A DNA stretch of 34,112 bases from Betaproteobacteria bacterium (GCA_005882215.1 VBCK01000156.1:1-34112), one strand, 5' to 3'; positions 1 through 8,119 are shown, counted from the stretch's first letter. Notes: generated by a model not told the origin, from the sequence alone. Program-made: numbers and translations.

Positions 1-419
1 GGCAGCGGGAAGCGGCCCAGCACTTGGACCCGCTTGCTGGCATCAGCGATGCAGATGAAACGCTCGGCCACTGCCGCCACGATCTTCTCGCGCGTCAAAG
101 CCCCGCCCCCGCCCTTGATCATCGAGAGGCCGGCGTCGATCTCATCGGCGCCGTCCACGTACACCGGCATCGACTGCACGTCGTTCAGGTCGACCACCGC
201 CAGGCCCCGCTCGCGCAAGCGGGCCGCACTGCGTTCGGAGCTTGCGACGGTCGCGGCAATCGAATCACGATGGGCAGCCAGCGCGTCGATGAAAAGGTCC
301 GCGGTCGATCCGGTGCCGACGCCGATCACCGCCGAAGTACCGAAATGGCACGAGATGCGTTCGACCGCGGCCAGCGCGACGGCCCGTTTCAGATCGTCCT
401 GCGACGCCAACTCCGGCAT
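1..419 (-). CDS. rpiA: Ribose-5-phosphate isomerase A, C-terminus outside window
   Basis: Interconverts ribose-5-phosphate and ribulose-5-phosphate in the cytoplasmic non-oxidative pentose phosphate pathway. The visible 139 residues hold the family hallmarks: GVGTGSTA (about residues 33-40, phosphate loop), the active-site stretch YVDGADEID (87-95) and [11 protein letters not shown] (102-112), which contains the catalytic acid and lysine region. RpiA proteins are usually near 220 residues, so roughly the last 80 lie beyond base 1. The ATG at 417-419 fits the family start ([15 protein letters not shown]). The gene is divergent from the membrane-protein gene at 580, and a hairpin repeat lies just upstream (457-482). 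Identification is secure; the missing end is only the window edge. Confidence 0.96.
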   Translation of the reverse strand, partial: MPELASQDDLKRAVALAAVERISCHFGTSAVIGVGTGSTADLFIDALAAHRDSIAATVASSERSAARLRERGLAVVDLNDVQSMPVYVDGADEIDAGLSMIKGGGGALTREKIVAAVAERFICIADASKRVQVLGRFPL

Positions 420-443
420 CCTCGTCCCCTCTTTCTGGCGCCA

Positions 444-484
444 CCCTCACCCCCGACCCCTGTGCCGCAAGCGGGACAGGGGAG
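444..484. repeat. Dispersed hairpin repeat (REP-like), copy A
   Basis: The lead-in ACCCTCACCCCCGA is followed by a 12-bp stem with one mismatch (457-468 and 471-482) around an AA loop. The same layout, a CCCTCACCCC lead-in and a stem of type CCCCTCTCCCGC/GCGGGAGAGGGG, recurs at 5302-5338 and 18851-18890. It lies in the gap between the divergent rpiA and the gene at 580. It has no T-run, so it looks like a dispersed repeat rather than an intrinsic terminator. Confidence 0.75.
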
Positions 485-579
485 CCAAAGGTCGCGATGA
501 AGGCGGCGGCAGAAGGCACCCGCCCAGGGTGGTTCCGACAACATTTCGCGGATGGGCAATTTAACGGCATGATAGACAG

Positions 580-1167
580 ATGACTGCAAGCCGGTTCAAA
601 CGCTGGGTGGCTTCCTGGTTCATCGGCGCCGTCGCCCTGCTCTTCCTGATCGAGGAATGGCTGTGGAACCGGCTGAAGCAGGTGATGGCGCTGCTGGGCC
701 GCCTGCCGGGACTGCGCCGCCTGGAACGCTGGATCTCCGTGCTGCCGCCCGCTTGGGCCGCGGTCGTATTCCTGGCGCCTTCGACGCTGATCCTGCCGAT
801 CAAGCTGTTCGCTGTGAAGATGATCGCGACCGGCCATTTCCTGGGCGGCGCCGGCGTGATCCTGGCCGCCAAGATTGCGGCCACTGCCCTGTTTGCCCGC
901 GTGTTCGTGCTGACGCGGCCCGCGTTGATGCGGGTGCGCTGGTTCGTGCGGTTGCATGCGGCGGTGCTGCGCTGGCGCGTATGGGTACATCGCCAGGTCG
1001 AAGAGCATCCTTTATGGCGTGCGATGCGCCGCCAGATATTGCAATGGCGCGCGGATATGGCCGCCGGCAGTGGCCGCGCCAACCGCTGGACGCGCCGGCT
1101 CAGGGCAGCCCGCCGGCTGGACAGGATGCGGATGCGGCGACGCCCGACAGCCCCGATCGCCGGCTAA
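580..1167 (+). CDS. Small basic membrane protein of unknown function
   Basis: A 195-residue protein that I cannot assign to a characterised family. It shows three hydrophobic stretches: about residues 10-28 (ASWFIGAVALLFLIEE), 55-77 (PAWAAVVFLAPSTLILPIK) and 84-108 (FLGGAGVILAAKIAATALF). A long tail follows that is very rich in arginine and tryptophan (about 115-195) and would probably lie on the cytoplasmic face by the positive-inside rule. Codon use matches the neighbouring genes, which supports a real gene. No strong ribosome-binding site is visible before the ATG at 580. It is divergent from rpiA, and a perfect GC-rich palindrome follows the stop codon by 3 nt. Probably a conserved hypothetical inner-membrane protein. 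Confidence 0.75.
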   Translation: MTASRFKRWVASWFIGAVALLFLIEEWLWNRLKQVMALLGRLPGLRRLERWISVLPPAWAAVVFLAPSTLILPIKLFAVKMIATGHFLGGAGVILAAKIAATALFARVFVLTRPALMRVRWFVRLHAAVLRWRVWVHRQVEEHPLWRAMRRQILQWRADMAAGSGRANRWTRRLRAARRLDRMRMRRRPTAPIAG

Positions 1168-1170
1168 CGA

Positions 1171-1186
1171 GGGCGGGATCCCGCCC
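1171..1186. terminator. Perfect 16-bp GC-rich palindrome, possible terminator hairpin
   Basis: GGGCGGGATCCCGCCC begins 3 nt after the TAA of the membrane-protein gene. It can fold as a 6-bp all-GC stem with a GATC loop. No T-tract follows on either strand, so it is not a classic intrinsic terminator. It may be a transcript-end stabiliser or chance in GC-rich DNA. Confidence 0.3.
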
Positions 1187-1252
1187 CCCATCCGCAGTAC
1201 CCCAGATATACGTGATCAAAGCCGGCCATTTCATGCCGAAGATCCAGATGCG

Positions 1253-1474
1253 ATGGGCATCGATGACATCACTTTGGAAGACCTGTTGGCCGGCGACCCT
1301 GCCTGCGTCGCGCCGCCCGTGACGTTCCAGCAGCTGCTTGTCGAGGGTTTCCCGTACAAAGGCGGTCTGGAAGGGCTTGCGGCGATCGAGCAAATGGCCG
1401 ATCCGGGCCCGCAGCTCGCTGAAGTGCGGCAAGGGTACTTACAGATCCTTAAGATGCAGAGGCGCGCGGCTTAA
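1253..1474 (+). CDS. Possible small acidic protein (73 aa), unrecognised
   Basis: An ATG at 1253 opens a 73-residue frame (begins MGIDDITLEDLLAGDP, ends LQILKMQRRAA). Its N-terminal half is acidic and its C-terminal half looks helical. Codon use resembles a genuine gene (many GCC, CTG and GGC codons), but there is no clear ribosome-binding site and I recognise no family. The same frame is open further upstream, back to 956, but there it overlaps the membrane-protein gene and reads as low-quality sequence. It stands alone between that gene and the convergent end of lpdA. It could be a small conserved hypothetical or spurious. Confidence 0.35.
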   Translation: MGIDDITLEDLLAGDPACVAPPVTFQQLLVEGFPYKGGLEGLAAIEQMADPGPQLAEVRQGYLQILKMQRRAA

Positions 1475-1528
1475 GTAATGGCATAGAGCACCGTCTACGC
1501 CTGGTCCGACTCGAGCGGGCGTCTGCCT

Positions 1529-3376
1529 TCAGCGCTTGGCAGGCGGCAGATCCGTACAGACGCCCTCGGCTGCCTCGGCGGCCATCCCGATCGACTCGCT
1601 CAGCGTCGGGTGCGGATGGATCGTGCGGCCGATGTCGACCGCGTCGGCGCCCATCTCGATCGCCAGCGTGATTTCGGCGATCAGGTCGCCGGCATGCGCG
1701 CCGACCACGCCTCCGCCCACGATTCGATGTGTTTCCGGGTCGAACAGCAGCTTGGTGAATCCTTCGTCGCGCCGGTTCGCGATGGCCCGGCCCGACGCAG
1801 CCCACGGAAACAATCCCTTGTGAAGGCTGCGCCCGCTTGCGCGCGCTTCGTCTTCGGTGACCCCGACCCAGGCGATCTCCGGATCGGTATAAGCGACCGA
1901 CGGAATCACGCTGGCATCGAAGTGCGACTTCAGGCCGCTGGCCGCTTCGGCCGCGACGTGGCCTTCGTGCGTTGCCTTGTGGGCCAGCATCGGGCCGCCG
2001 GCGATGTCTCCGATCGCGAAGATGTTCGGCACGTTGGTGCGGCGCTGACTGTCGGTCGGTATGAATCCGCGCTCGTCCACGCGCACGCCGGCGCGCTCGG
2101 CGCCAATCCGCTTTCCGTTCGGAGTGCGGCCGACCGACACCAGCAGCGCGTCGTACGGCCGGGGCTCGCCAGGGGCCTGCTCCCCTTCGAAGCGGGCCAC
2201 GAGCGCATCCGGGCGCGCTTCGACCGCGACCAGCCGGCTGTTCAGCATCACGCTCGCAAAGCGCTTGTCGTTGAACTTCTGCCAGACCTTGACCAGGTCG
2301 CGGTCGGTTCCGGGCATCAGGCCGCCGGTCATCTCGACCACTTCGATCCGGCTGCCCAGCGCCGCGTACACGGTGGCCATTTCCAGTCCGATGATGCCGC
2401 CGCCGACTACGAGCAGGCTCGCAGGCACGTTGCGCAGCTCAAGCGCGCCGGTCGAATCGACGATGCGCGGATCCTCGGGCAGGAACGGAAGCCAGGCCGC
2501 TTCGCTGCCCGCTGCGATGATCGCCTGCTCGAACCGCACCCGCTGCCGCTCTCCGCTGCCGTCGCGACCGCGACCGACGGTCAGCTCGAGGTCCAGGTGA
2601 TGTGCATCCACGAACTGGCCGGAACCGCGCAGCACGGTCACCTTGCGCATCTTCGCCATCGCGGTCAGCCCGCCCGTCAGCCGTCCCACCACCTGCTCCT
2701 TGTGGCGGCGCAGTTTCTGTAGATCGATCGACGGCGCAACGAAGGGCACTCCGATCGCGTCGAAGTGGGCCGCCTCGTCGATCACGGCGGCCACGTGCAG
2801 CAGCGCCTTGGACGGAATGCAACCCACGTTCAGGCACACGCCGCCCAGCGTCGGATAGCGCTCGACCAGCGCCACGCGGCGGCCCAGGTCGGCAGCACGG
2901 AACGCCGCCGCATAGCCGCCGGGCCCGGCGCCAAGCACCAGGATGTCGCACTCCAGTTCGGAAGGATCCGTCGCGGCCGCAGCCGGGGCCGGCGCGCTGG
3001 CCGCCGGTTGCGGCGTCGGGGCCGCCGCCCTCGCCAAGGCTTCGCCGGCCCTGGCCGCCGTAGCCGCCGCGGGAATGCCCTCCGTAGCCTTGGCGGAGGA
3101 GGGAGCCGCGGCGGAGGCGGCCGCTGCCGCGGACTCGGCCGGCTCGAGCTCCAGGATCGGCGAGCCTTGCGACACCTTGTCGCCGAGCTTCACCAGCACG
3201 TTGCGGACGATGCCGGACATGGGCGATGGAATCTCCATCGACGCCTTGTCCGACTCGAGAGTGATCAGCGACTGCTCGGCCTTGATCGCCTGACCCGGCT
3301 TCACCAGGATCTCGATCACCGAGACATCGTGAAAGTCGCCGATATCGGGTACCTTGACCAGCACGCGCTCGGCCAT
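1529..3376 (-). CDS. lpdA: Dihydrolipoamide dehydrogenase (E3) with N-terminal lipoyl domain
   Basis: The E3 subunit reoxidises the dihydrolipoyl groups of the pyruvate dehydrogenase complex, using FAD and passing electrons to NAD+. The protein has 615 residues. A lipoyl domain spans about 1-80, with the lipoylated lysine at K44 in ESDKASMEI. An Ala/Pro-rich linker runs from about 81 to 140. The flavoprotein then has the FAD loop GAGPGGYAAA (149-158), the redox disulphide CLNVGC (C181/C186) and the C-terminal His-Glu region HPHPTLSE. The frame is open upstream, but the ATG at 3376 is chosen because it begins the lipoyl domain, has a purine-rich GGGAGAAG before it, and overlaps the stop of the preceding acetyltransferase gene by one base (TGATG). 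Last gene of the operon. E3 proteins with a lipoyl domain are known in beta-proteobacteria and Neisseria; most E3s lack one. Confidence 0.97.
   Translation of the reverse strand: MAERVLVKVPDIGDFHDVSVIEILVKPGQAIKAEQSLITLESDKASMEIPSPMSGIVRNVLVKLGDKVSQGSPILELEPAESAAAAASAAAPSSAKATEGIPAAATAARAGEALARAAAPTPQPAASAPAPAAAATDPSELECDILVLGAGPGGYAAAFRAADLGRRVALVERYPTLGGVCLNVGCIPSKALLHVAAVIDEAAHFDAIGVPFVAPSIDLQKLRRHKEQVVGRLTGGLTAMAKMRKVTVLRGSGQFVDAHHLDLELTVGRGRDGSGERQRVRFEQAIIAAGSEAAWLPFLPEDPRIVDSTGALELRNVPASLLVVGGGIIGLEMATVYAALGSRIEVVEMTGGLMPGTDRDLVKVWQKFNDKRFASVMLNSRLVAVEARPDALVARFEGEQAPGEPRPYDALLVSVGRTPNGKRIGAERAGVRVDERGFIPTDSQRRTNVPNIFAIGDIAGGPMLAHKATHEGHVAAEAASGLKSHFDASVIPSVAYTDPEIAWVGVTEDEARASGRSLHKGLFPWAASGRAIANRRDEGFTKLLFDPETHRIVGGGVVGAHAGDLIAEITLAIEMGADAVDIGRTIHPHPTLSESIGMAAEAAEGVCTDLPPAKR
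3078..3103. repeat. In-frame palindromic element in the lpdA linker
   Basis: CCTCC (3079-3083) pairs with GGAGG (3095-3099), and inside it GCC pairs with GGC around a TT loop, with an unpaired GTA on one side. The element is read through in lpdA and encodes SSAKATEG inside the otherwise Ala/Pro-rich linker between the lipoyl and flavoprotein domains. A related GCCTTGGCGGAGG block lies in the aceF linker (about 5008-5020) without the full palindrome. Confidence 0.5.
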
Positions 3377-3879
3377 CAGTTCTTCTCCCGCAGGTGCAGC
3401 GCCATCAGCACTTCGTCCTCCGAACCGTCGTCCAGGCGCACCGCATCGCGCTTGCGCCCTTCCTCCTGGAATCCCACCTGCGAGTACAACCGGATCGCGC
3501 GCGCGTTCGGGCTTCGCACCAGCAACTCGATCCGCTCGAAGCCGCGCTCGCGCGCCGCCCGCAGGGCCTGCTCGATCAGCTGACGGCCGAGCCCACGCCC
3601 GCGATACGGCGCGCGCAGCCCCATGCCCAGCAGCCCGGTGTGTGCACGGCCGGGCAGTATGTCGCGACGCACTTCGCACCAGCCGACCACCCGATCCTGG
3701 TCCAGCGCCACCAGGAACGGGTTGGCGCGCACGCGGTCCGCCGCGACCCAGGCCGCGCATTGATCCAGCGTGAAACCCTCCACGATGGACAGGAAGCGCC
3801 GCTCCCGTGCCAGTTCCGCCACGCACTCATTCAAGCCCTCGACGTGCCGCAATTCGATCGGCACGATCGCCACCGTCAT
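3376..3879 (-). CDS. GNAT-family N-acetyltransferase inside the pdh operon
   Basis: A 167-residue protein of the GCN5-related acetyltransferase fold, which moves acetyl from acetyl-CoA to an amine. The acetyl-CoA pyrophosphate-binding signature is visible as YRGRGLGRQLIEQAL (about residues 93-107; R/Q-x-x-G-x-G/A type). A final strand-helix follows (RIELLVRSPNARAIRLY, then a GF motif). Its ATG (3879) overlaps the aceF stop as ATGA, and its own stop overlaps the lpdA start as TGATG, so all three genes should be translated together. The substrate cannot be read from the sequence. Position suggests a function tied to acetyl-CoA made by the complex, or acetylation of a complex subunit, but a general RimI-like or small-molecule acetyltransferase is also possible. 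Confidence 0.9.
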   Translation of the reverse strand: MTVAIVPIELRHVEGLNECVAELARERRFLSIVEGFTLDQCAAWVAADRVRANPFLVALDQDRVVGWCEVRRDILPGRAHTGLLGMGLRAPYRGRGLGRQLIEQALRAARERGFERIELLVRSPNARAIRLYSQVGFQEEGRKRDAVRLDDGSEDEVLMALHLREKN

Positions 3880-5273
3880 AGCAGTACGCGGCGGAAGTCG
3901 GCCAGCACCTGCGCCAGATACGAATTGAAGCGGGCCGCCCCGGCCCCGTCGATCACCCGATGATCAAAGGACAGCGACAGCGGGAGAATCAGCCGCGGCG
4001 CGAACTGCTTGCCGTCCCATAGCGGTCGTGTCGCGGCCCGGCACACTCCCAGAATCGCCACCTCGGGCGCATTGATGATCGGCGTGAAGTAGGTTCCGCC
4101 GATCCCGCCCAGCGAGGAGATCGAAAACGTGCCGCCCTGCATCTCGGAGGGCGTGAGCTTGCCCTCGCGCGCCTTGGCCGCCAGTGCCGCGGTCTCGGAC
4201 GCCACTTCGAGCAGGCCCTTGCGGTCGGCCTCGCGCACCACCGGCACCACGAGGCCGTTGGGCGTGTCGGCGGCGAAGCCGATATGAAAGTACCGCTTCA
4301 CGATCACCGCGTCGCCGGCGGGATCGATCGAGCAGTTGAATTCGGGAAACTTCTTCAGCGCCGCCACGCATGCCTTGATCAGGAACGCCAGCATCGTCAG
4401 CTTCGCGCCCGAACGTTCGTTTTCCTTGTTCAGCTGGACCCGGAACGCCTCCAGCTCGGTGACGTCCGCATCCTCGTGATTCGTCACGTGCGGAATCGAC
4501 AGCCAGTTGCGATGCAGGTTCGGTCCAGCCAGCCTGCGAAGGCGCGACAGCTCGACCCGCTCGATCGGGCCGAACCGGGCGAAATCGACTTGCGGCCACG
4601 GCGGCAGATTCAGCCCGATGCCGGCGACAACCGGCGCGGCAGCGGGGCGAACGCCCGATGCGAGCGCCGTCTTCACGAAGGCGCGCACGTCCTCCGGCAG
4701 GATCCGGCCCTTCGGCCCCGAACCCTTGACCTGGCTCAGGTCCACGCCCAGCTCGCGCGCGAAACGCCGCACCGAGGGCGAGGCGTGCGCGCGCGGGGAC
4801 GTCGCGTGGGCGAGCTGCTCCGCATCGGGACGCGTCCCCATCTCGACCGCGAACGCGGTCGAAGGCGGCGATCCGCCGGGCGCCGCAACCGGCGCTCTGG
4901 CGGCGGGCGCCACGGGGGCCGAAGGCGCTACCGCGGGGGCCGACGCGGGGGCCGCAACCGGCGGCGCCGTGGCGGCGGACGAAGGCGCGGGCGCCGCGGC
5001 CGCCGCAGCCTTGGCGGAGGCGGCGGCCTCGTTGCTCGGCTCCAGCTCCAGGATCAGCGTGCCCTGCGACACTTTGTCGCCGAGCTTCACCTTCAGCTCG
5101 CGCACGACGCCGGCCATCGGGGACGGAATCTCCATCGAGGCCTTGTCCGACTCGACCGTGATCAGCGACTGCTCCGGCTTGACGCGATCGCCGGGTGCCA
5201 CCAGCAGTTCGATGACTTCGACGTCCTTGAAATCGCCGATGTCGGGAACCTTGATCTCGACCATGTTGCCCAT
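3876..5273 (-). CDS. aceF: Pyruvate dehydrogenase E2, dihydrolipoamide acetyltransferase
   Basis: E2 core of the pyruvate dehydrogenase complex; it transfers the acetyl group from lipoyl to CoA. The protein has 465 residues with a single lipoyl domain (about 1-80, lipoyl lysine K44 in ESDKASMEI) and a long Ala/Pro linker (81-160). A peripheral subunit-binding domain follows (about 164-201, SPSVRRFARELGVDL). The catalytic domain (about 225-465) ends with the active-site motif DHRVIDG (437-443). The start is ATG 5273, with GGGGGAAG just upstream; an ATG at 5264 is a weaker alternative. The frame is open further upstream to 5381, but that stretch is the hairpin repeat array and is not coding. 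Many E. coli-type E2s carry three lipoyl domains; here there is one, with another on E3. The stop overlaps the next gene by 4 nt. Confidence 0.97.
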   Translation of the reverse strand: MGNMVEIKVPDIGDFKDVEVIELLVAPGDRVKPEQSLITVESDKASMEIPSPMAGVVRELKVKLGDKVSQGTLILELEPSNEAAASAKAAAAAAPAPSSAATAPPVAAPASAPAVAPSAPVAPAARAPVAAPGGSPPSTAFAVEMGTRPDAEQLAHATSPRAHASPSVRRFARELGVDLSQVKGSGPKGRILPEDVRAFVKTALASGVRPAAAPVVAGIGLNLPPWPQVDFARFGPIERVELSRLRRLAGPNLHRNWLSIPHVTNHEDADVTELEAFRVQLNKENERSGAKLTMLAFLIKACVAALKKFPEFNCSIDPAGDAVIVKRYFHIGFAADTPNGLVVPVVREADRKGLLEVASETAALAAKAREGKLTPSEMQGGTFSISSLGGIGGTYFTPIINAPEVAILGVCRAATRPLWDGKQFAPRLILPLSLSFDHRVIDGAGAARFNSYLAQVLADFRRVLL

Positions 5274-5301
5274 GGGCTTCCCCCGAGTCTTGCTTCGGCC
5301 C

Positions 5302-5409
5302 TCACCCCTGGCCCCTCTCCCGCTGCGCGGGAGAGGGGCACTCTTTATTACGCCTTCCCCCGCTACGCGGGAGAGGGGCACTCTCGACTATTCGTCTCCC
5401 GCTGAGCGG
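5302..5409. repeat. Tandem array of hairpin repeats between aceE and aceF (copies B, C and a remnant)
   Basis: Copy B has the CCCTCACCCC-type lead-in and a perfect 12-bp stem (5312-5323 with 5327-5338, loop TGC). Copy C lacks the lead-in and has an imperfect stem (about 5353-5363 with 5367-5378). The 24-nt blocks 5321-5344 and 5361-5384 differ at one base, so B and C are spaced by 40 bp. A third, decayed unit CGCTGAGCGG begins at 5400, 39 bp further on. The array fills most of the 143-nt aceE-aceF gap and would be transcribed within the operon mRNA. Confidence 0.8.
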
Positions 5410-5416
5410 CAAACAC

Positions 5417-8119
5417 TCACACCAGCCACGGGTTGGGCCGCTCCGGATCGATCCCGTACCGCTTGATCGCCTCGGCCACCTGCCCGACCGCGACCGCGCC
5501 CTCTTCCGCGAGCGCCTTCAGCGCGGCCACCGTAACGTAATAGCGATCGACCTCGAAGAACTGCCGCAGCTTCTCGCGCGTATCGGAGCGGCCGAAGCCG
5601 TCGGTCCCGAGCACCTTGTAGGCGCGTCCTTGCGGAATCAGCGGCCGGATCTGGTCGGCGAACAGCCGCATGTAGTCGCTCGTCGCGATGATCGGGCCTG
5701 CCGTGCGTTCCAGGGCCTCGGTGGCGTACGCCTTGCGCGGACGGCTGGCCGGATGCAGCAGGTTCCAGCGCTCGACGTCCAGCCCATCGCGCCGCAGTTC
5801 GGTGAAGCTGGTCACGCTCCAGACGTCACCGGACACTCCCCAGTCCTTCTCCAGCAGCTCGGCCGCGGCGAGCGCCTCGCGCAGGATCGACCCGCACCCC
5901 AACAGCTGCACGCGGGCGATCGAGCGGCCCTGGCCGCTGCCGGCGGGTCCTTCGCGCAACCGGTACATGCCTTTCAGGATGCCGGCTTCCTGGCCGCGCG
6001 CCAGTCCCGGGTGGGGGTAGTTCTCGTTGAGCAGCGTGACGTAGTACCAGACGTTTTCCTGCTCGTCGACCATCCGGCGCAGGCCGTCGCGCAGGATCAC
6101 CGCCACCTCGTATGCGAACGTGGGATCGTAGAACACGCCGTTCGGAATCGTCGAGGCCAGGATGTGCGAGTGCCCGTCCTGGTGCTGCAGGCCCTCGCCG
6201 TTCAGCGTGGTGCGCCCGCTGGTTCCGCCCAGCAGGAATCCCCTCGCCTGCATGTCGCCGGCGGCCCACGCGAGGTCTCCGACCCGCTGGAATCCGAACA
6301 TCGAATAGAAGATGTAAAACGGCACCATGATCCGGTTGTTGCTCGAGTAGCTGGTCGCGCCGGCCATCCAGGAGCTCATCGCACCGGCCTCGTTGATGCC
6401 CTCTTCCAGAATCTGCCCGGCCTTGTCCTCGCGGTAGTACATCACCTGGTCGCGGTCGACCGGCTCGTACAGCTGGCCCTGCTGCGAAAAGATCCCCAGC
6501 TGCCGGAACATGCCTTCCATGCCGAACGTGCGCGCCTCGTCCGGAATGATCGGCACCACGCGCGGCCCGAGCGCCTTGTCGCGCACCAGTTGCGTCAAGA
6601 AGCGCACGAAAGCCTGCGTGGTGGAGATCTCGCGGCCCTCGGAGGTCGGCTCCAGCAACGCCGAGAACGTCTCCAGCGGCGGCGCCTTCAGCGTCTCATC
6701 GGCGCGCCGCCGCCGCTGCGGCAGGTAGCCGCCGAGCGCGCGCCGGCGATCATGCAGGTACTTCATCTCCGGCGCATTCTCGTCCGGCCGGTAAAACGGA
6801 AGCTCCTCCAGCTTGTCGTCGGGGATCGGAATGCGGAACCGGTCCCGGAACTCGCGCACCGCCTCGGTGTCGAGCTTCTTCAACTGGTGGGTCGGGTTCT
6901 TGGCCTCGCCGATCTTGCCCATTCCGTAGCCCTTGACCGTCTTGGCCAGGATCACGGTCGGCTGCCCGGCGTGGCGCGAGGCCGCCGCATACGCGGCGTA
7001 GATCTTGTGCGGATCGTGCCCGCCCCGGTTCAGCCGCCAGATGTCCTCGTCGGTCATCCGCGACACCCGTTCCAGCAGCTGCGGATGCTTGCCGAAGAAG
7101 TGCTTGCGGACGTAGGCGCCGTCCTTGGCTTTGTAGTTCTGGTATTCGCCGTCGACCGTTTCCTCCATCACCCGACGCAGCAGACCGTCGGTGTCGCGGG
7201 CAAGCAGCGGATCCCAGTAGGACCCCCAGATCACCTTGATCACGTTCCAGCCGGCGCCGCGAAATACGCCCTCGAGCTCCTGGATGATCTTGCCGTTGCC
7301 GCGTACTGGACCGTCCAGGCGCTGCAGATTGCAGTTGACCACGAAGATCAGGTTGTCGAGCTTTTCCCTGGCCGCCATCCCGATCGCGCCGAGCGACTCG
7401 GGTTCGTCCATTTCGCCGTCGCCGCAGAAGACCCACACCTTGCGCTTTTCCGTCTCGGCGATGCCGCGCGCATGCAGGTACTTCAGGAAGCGGGCCTGGT
7501 AGATCCCCTGGATCGGGCCCAGCCCCATCGAAACGGTCGGGAATTGCCAGAAGTCGGGCATCAGCTTCGGATGCGGATAGGAGCTCACGCCCTTGCCGTC
7601 GACTTCGCGGCGGAAATTAATCAGCTGGTCCTCGCTGATGCGGCCTTCCAGGAACGCGCGCGCGTACACGCCGGGCGAGGAATGACCCTGGATGTAGATC
7701 AGGTCGCCGCCGTGCTCGGCATTGGGCGCGCGCCAGAACTGATTGAAGCCCACCTCCATCAGCGTTCCCACCGACGCGTAGCTGGCGATGTGCCCGCCCA
7801 GATCGCCCTCGCCGCGGTTGGCGCGCACCACCATCGCCATCGCGTTCCAGCGCGCGTAGGAGCGGATCCGCTCCTCCAGGGCAGGGTCGCCCGGTGAGTG
7901 CTCTTCCAGGTGCGGCGGAATCGTGTTGACGTACGCGGTCGTCGCCGACAGCGGGATGTCGCCGCCCGATCGGCGGGCCTGTTCGATCAATCGATCGAGC
8001 AGGTAATGGGCGCGCTCAGGGCCTTCCCGTTCAATCACCGTGTCCAACGCGTCGAGCCATTCCTGCGTCTCGACGGCATCGGGGTCGTTGGCGGCCACAG
8101 CAATCGGATTGGCGGACAT
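5417..8119 (-). CDS. aceE: Pyruvate dehydrogenase E1 component, homodimeric type
   Basis: Thiamine-diphosphate enzyme that decarboxylates pyruvate and reductively acetylates the lipoyl group of E2. The 900 residues match the usual length of the single-chain (homodimeric) E1 of proteobacteria. The ThDP/Mg binding motif is GDGEMDEPES (about 233-242), followed by the expected NCN about 30 residues later. HSSPGVYARAFLEGR (about 146-160) is typical of AceE. The start is ATG 8119, with GAGGTGA as ribosome-binding site; an upstream in-frame ATG at 8134 would destroy that context. First gene of the operon, divergent from the M3 peptidase gene, with an AT-rich promoter region between. The hairpin array lies between this gene and aceF. 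Confidence 0.98.
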   Translation of the reverse strand: MSANPIAVAANDPDAVETQEWLDALDTVIEREGPERAHYLLDRLIEQARRSGGDIPLSATTAYVNTIPPHLEEHSPGDPALEERIRSYARWNAMAMVVRANRGEGDLGGHIASYASVGTLMEVGFNQFWRAPNAEHGGDLIYIQGHSSPGVYARAFLEGRISEDQLINFRREVDGKGVSSYPHPKLMPDFWQFPTVSMGLGPIQGIYQARFLKYLHARGIAETEKRKVWVFCGDGEMDEPESLGAIGMAAREKLDNLIFVVNCNLQRLDGPVRGNGKIIQELEGVFRGAGWNVIKVIWGSYWDPLLARDTDGLLRRVMEETVDGEYQNYKAKDGAYVRKHFFGKHPQLLERVSRMTDEDIWRLNRGGHDPHKIYAAYAAASRHAGQPTVILAKTVKGYGMGKIGEAKNPTHQLKKLDTEAVREFRDRFRIPIPDDKLEELPFYRPDENAPEMKYLHDRRRALGGYLPQRRRRADETLKAPPLETFSALLEPTSEGREISTTQAFVRFLTQLVRDKALGPRVVPIIPDEARTFGMEGMFRQLGIFSQQGQLYEPVDRDQVMYYREDKAGQILEEGINEAGAMSSWMAGATSYSSNNRIMVPFYIFYSMFGFQRVGDLAWAAGDMQARGFLLGGTSGRTTLNGEGLQHQDGHSHILASTIPNGVFYDPTFAYEVAVILRDGLRRMVDEQENVWYYVTLLNENYPHPGLARGQEAGILKGMYRLREGPAGSGQGRSIARVQLLGCGSILREALAAAELLEKDWGVSGDVWSVTSFTELRRDGLDVERWNLLHPASRPRKAYATEALERTAGPIIATSDYMRLFADQIRPLIPQGRAYKVLGTDGFGRSDTREKLRQFFEVDRYYVTVAALKALAEEGAVAVGQVAEAIKRYGIDPERPNPWLV

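Noticed and set aside
5274..5381. N-terminal extension of aceF to 5381
   Set aside because: The extension is a translation of the hairpin repeats (MPLSRVAGEG...), whereas the lipoyl domain and a good ribosome-binding site fit the ATG at 5273.
5630..7897. A 755-residue open frame on the plus strand
   Set aside because: Antisense shadow of aceE; no motif, no ribosome-binding site and typical antisense composition.
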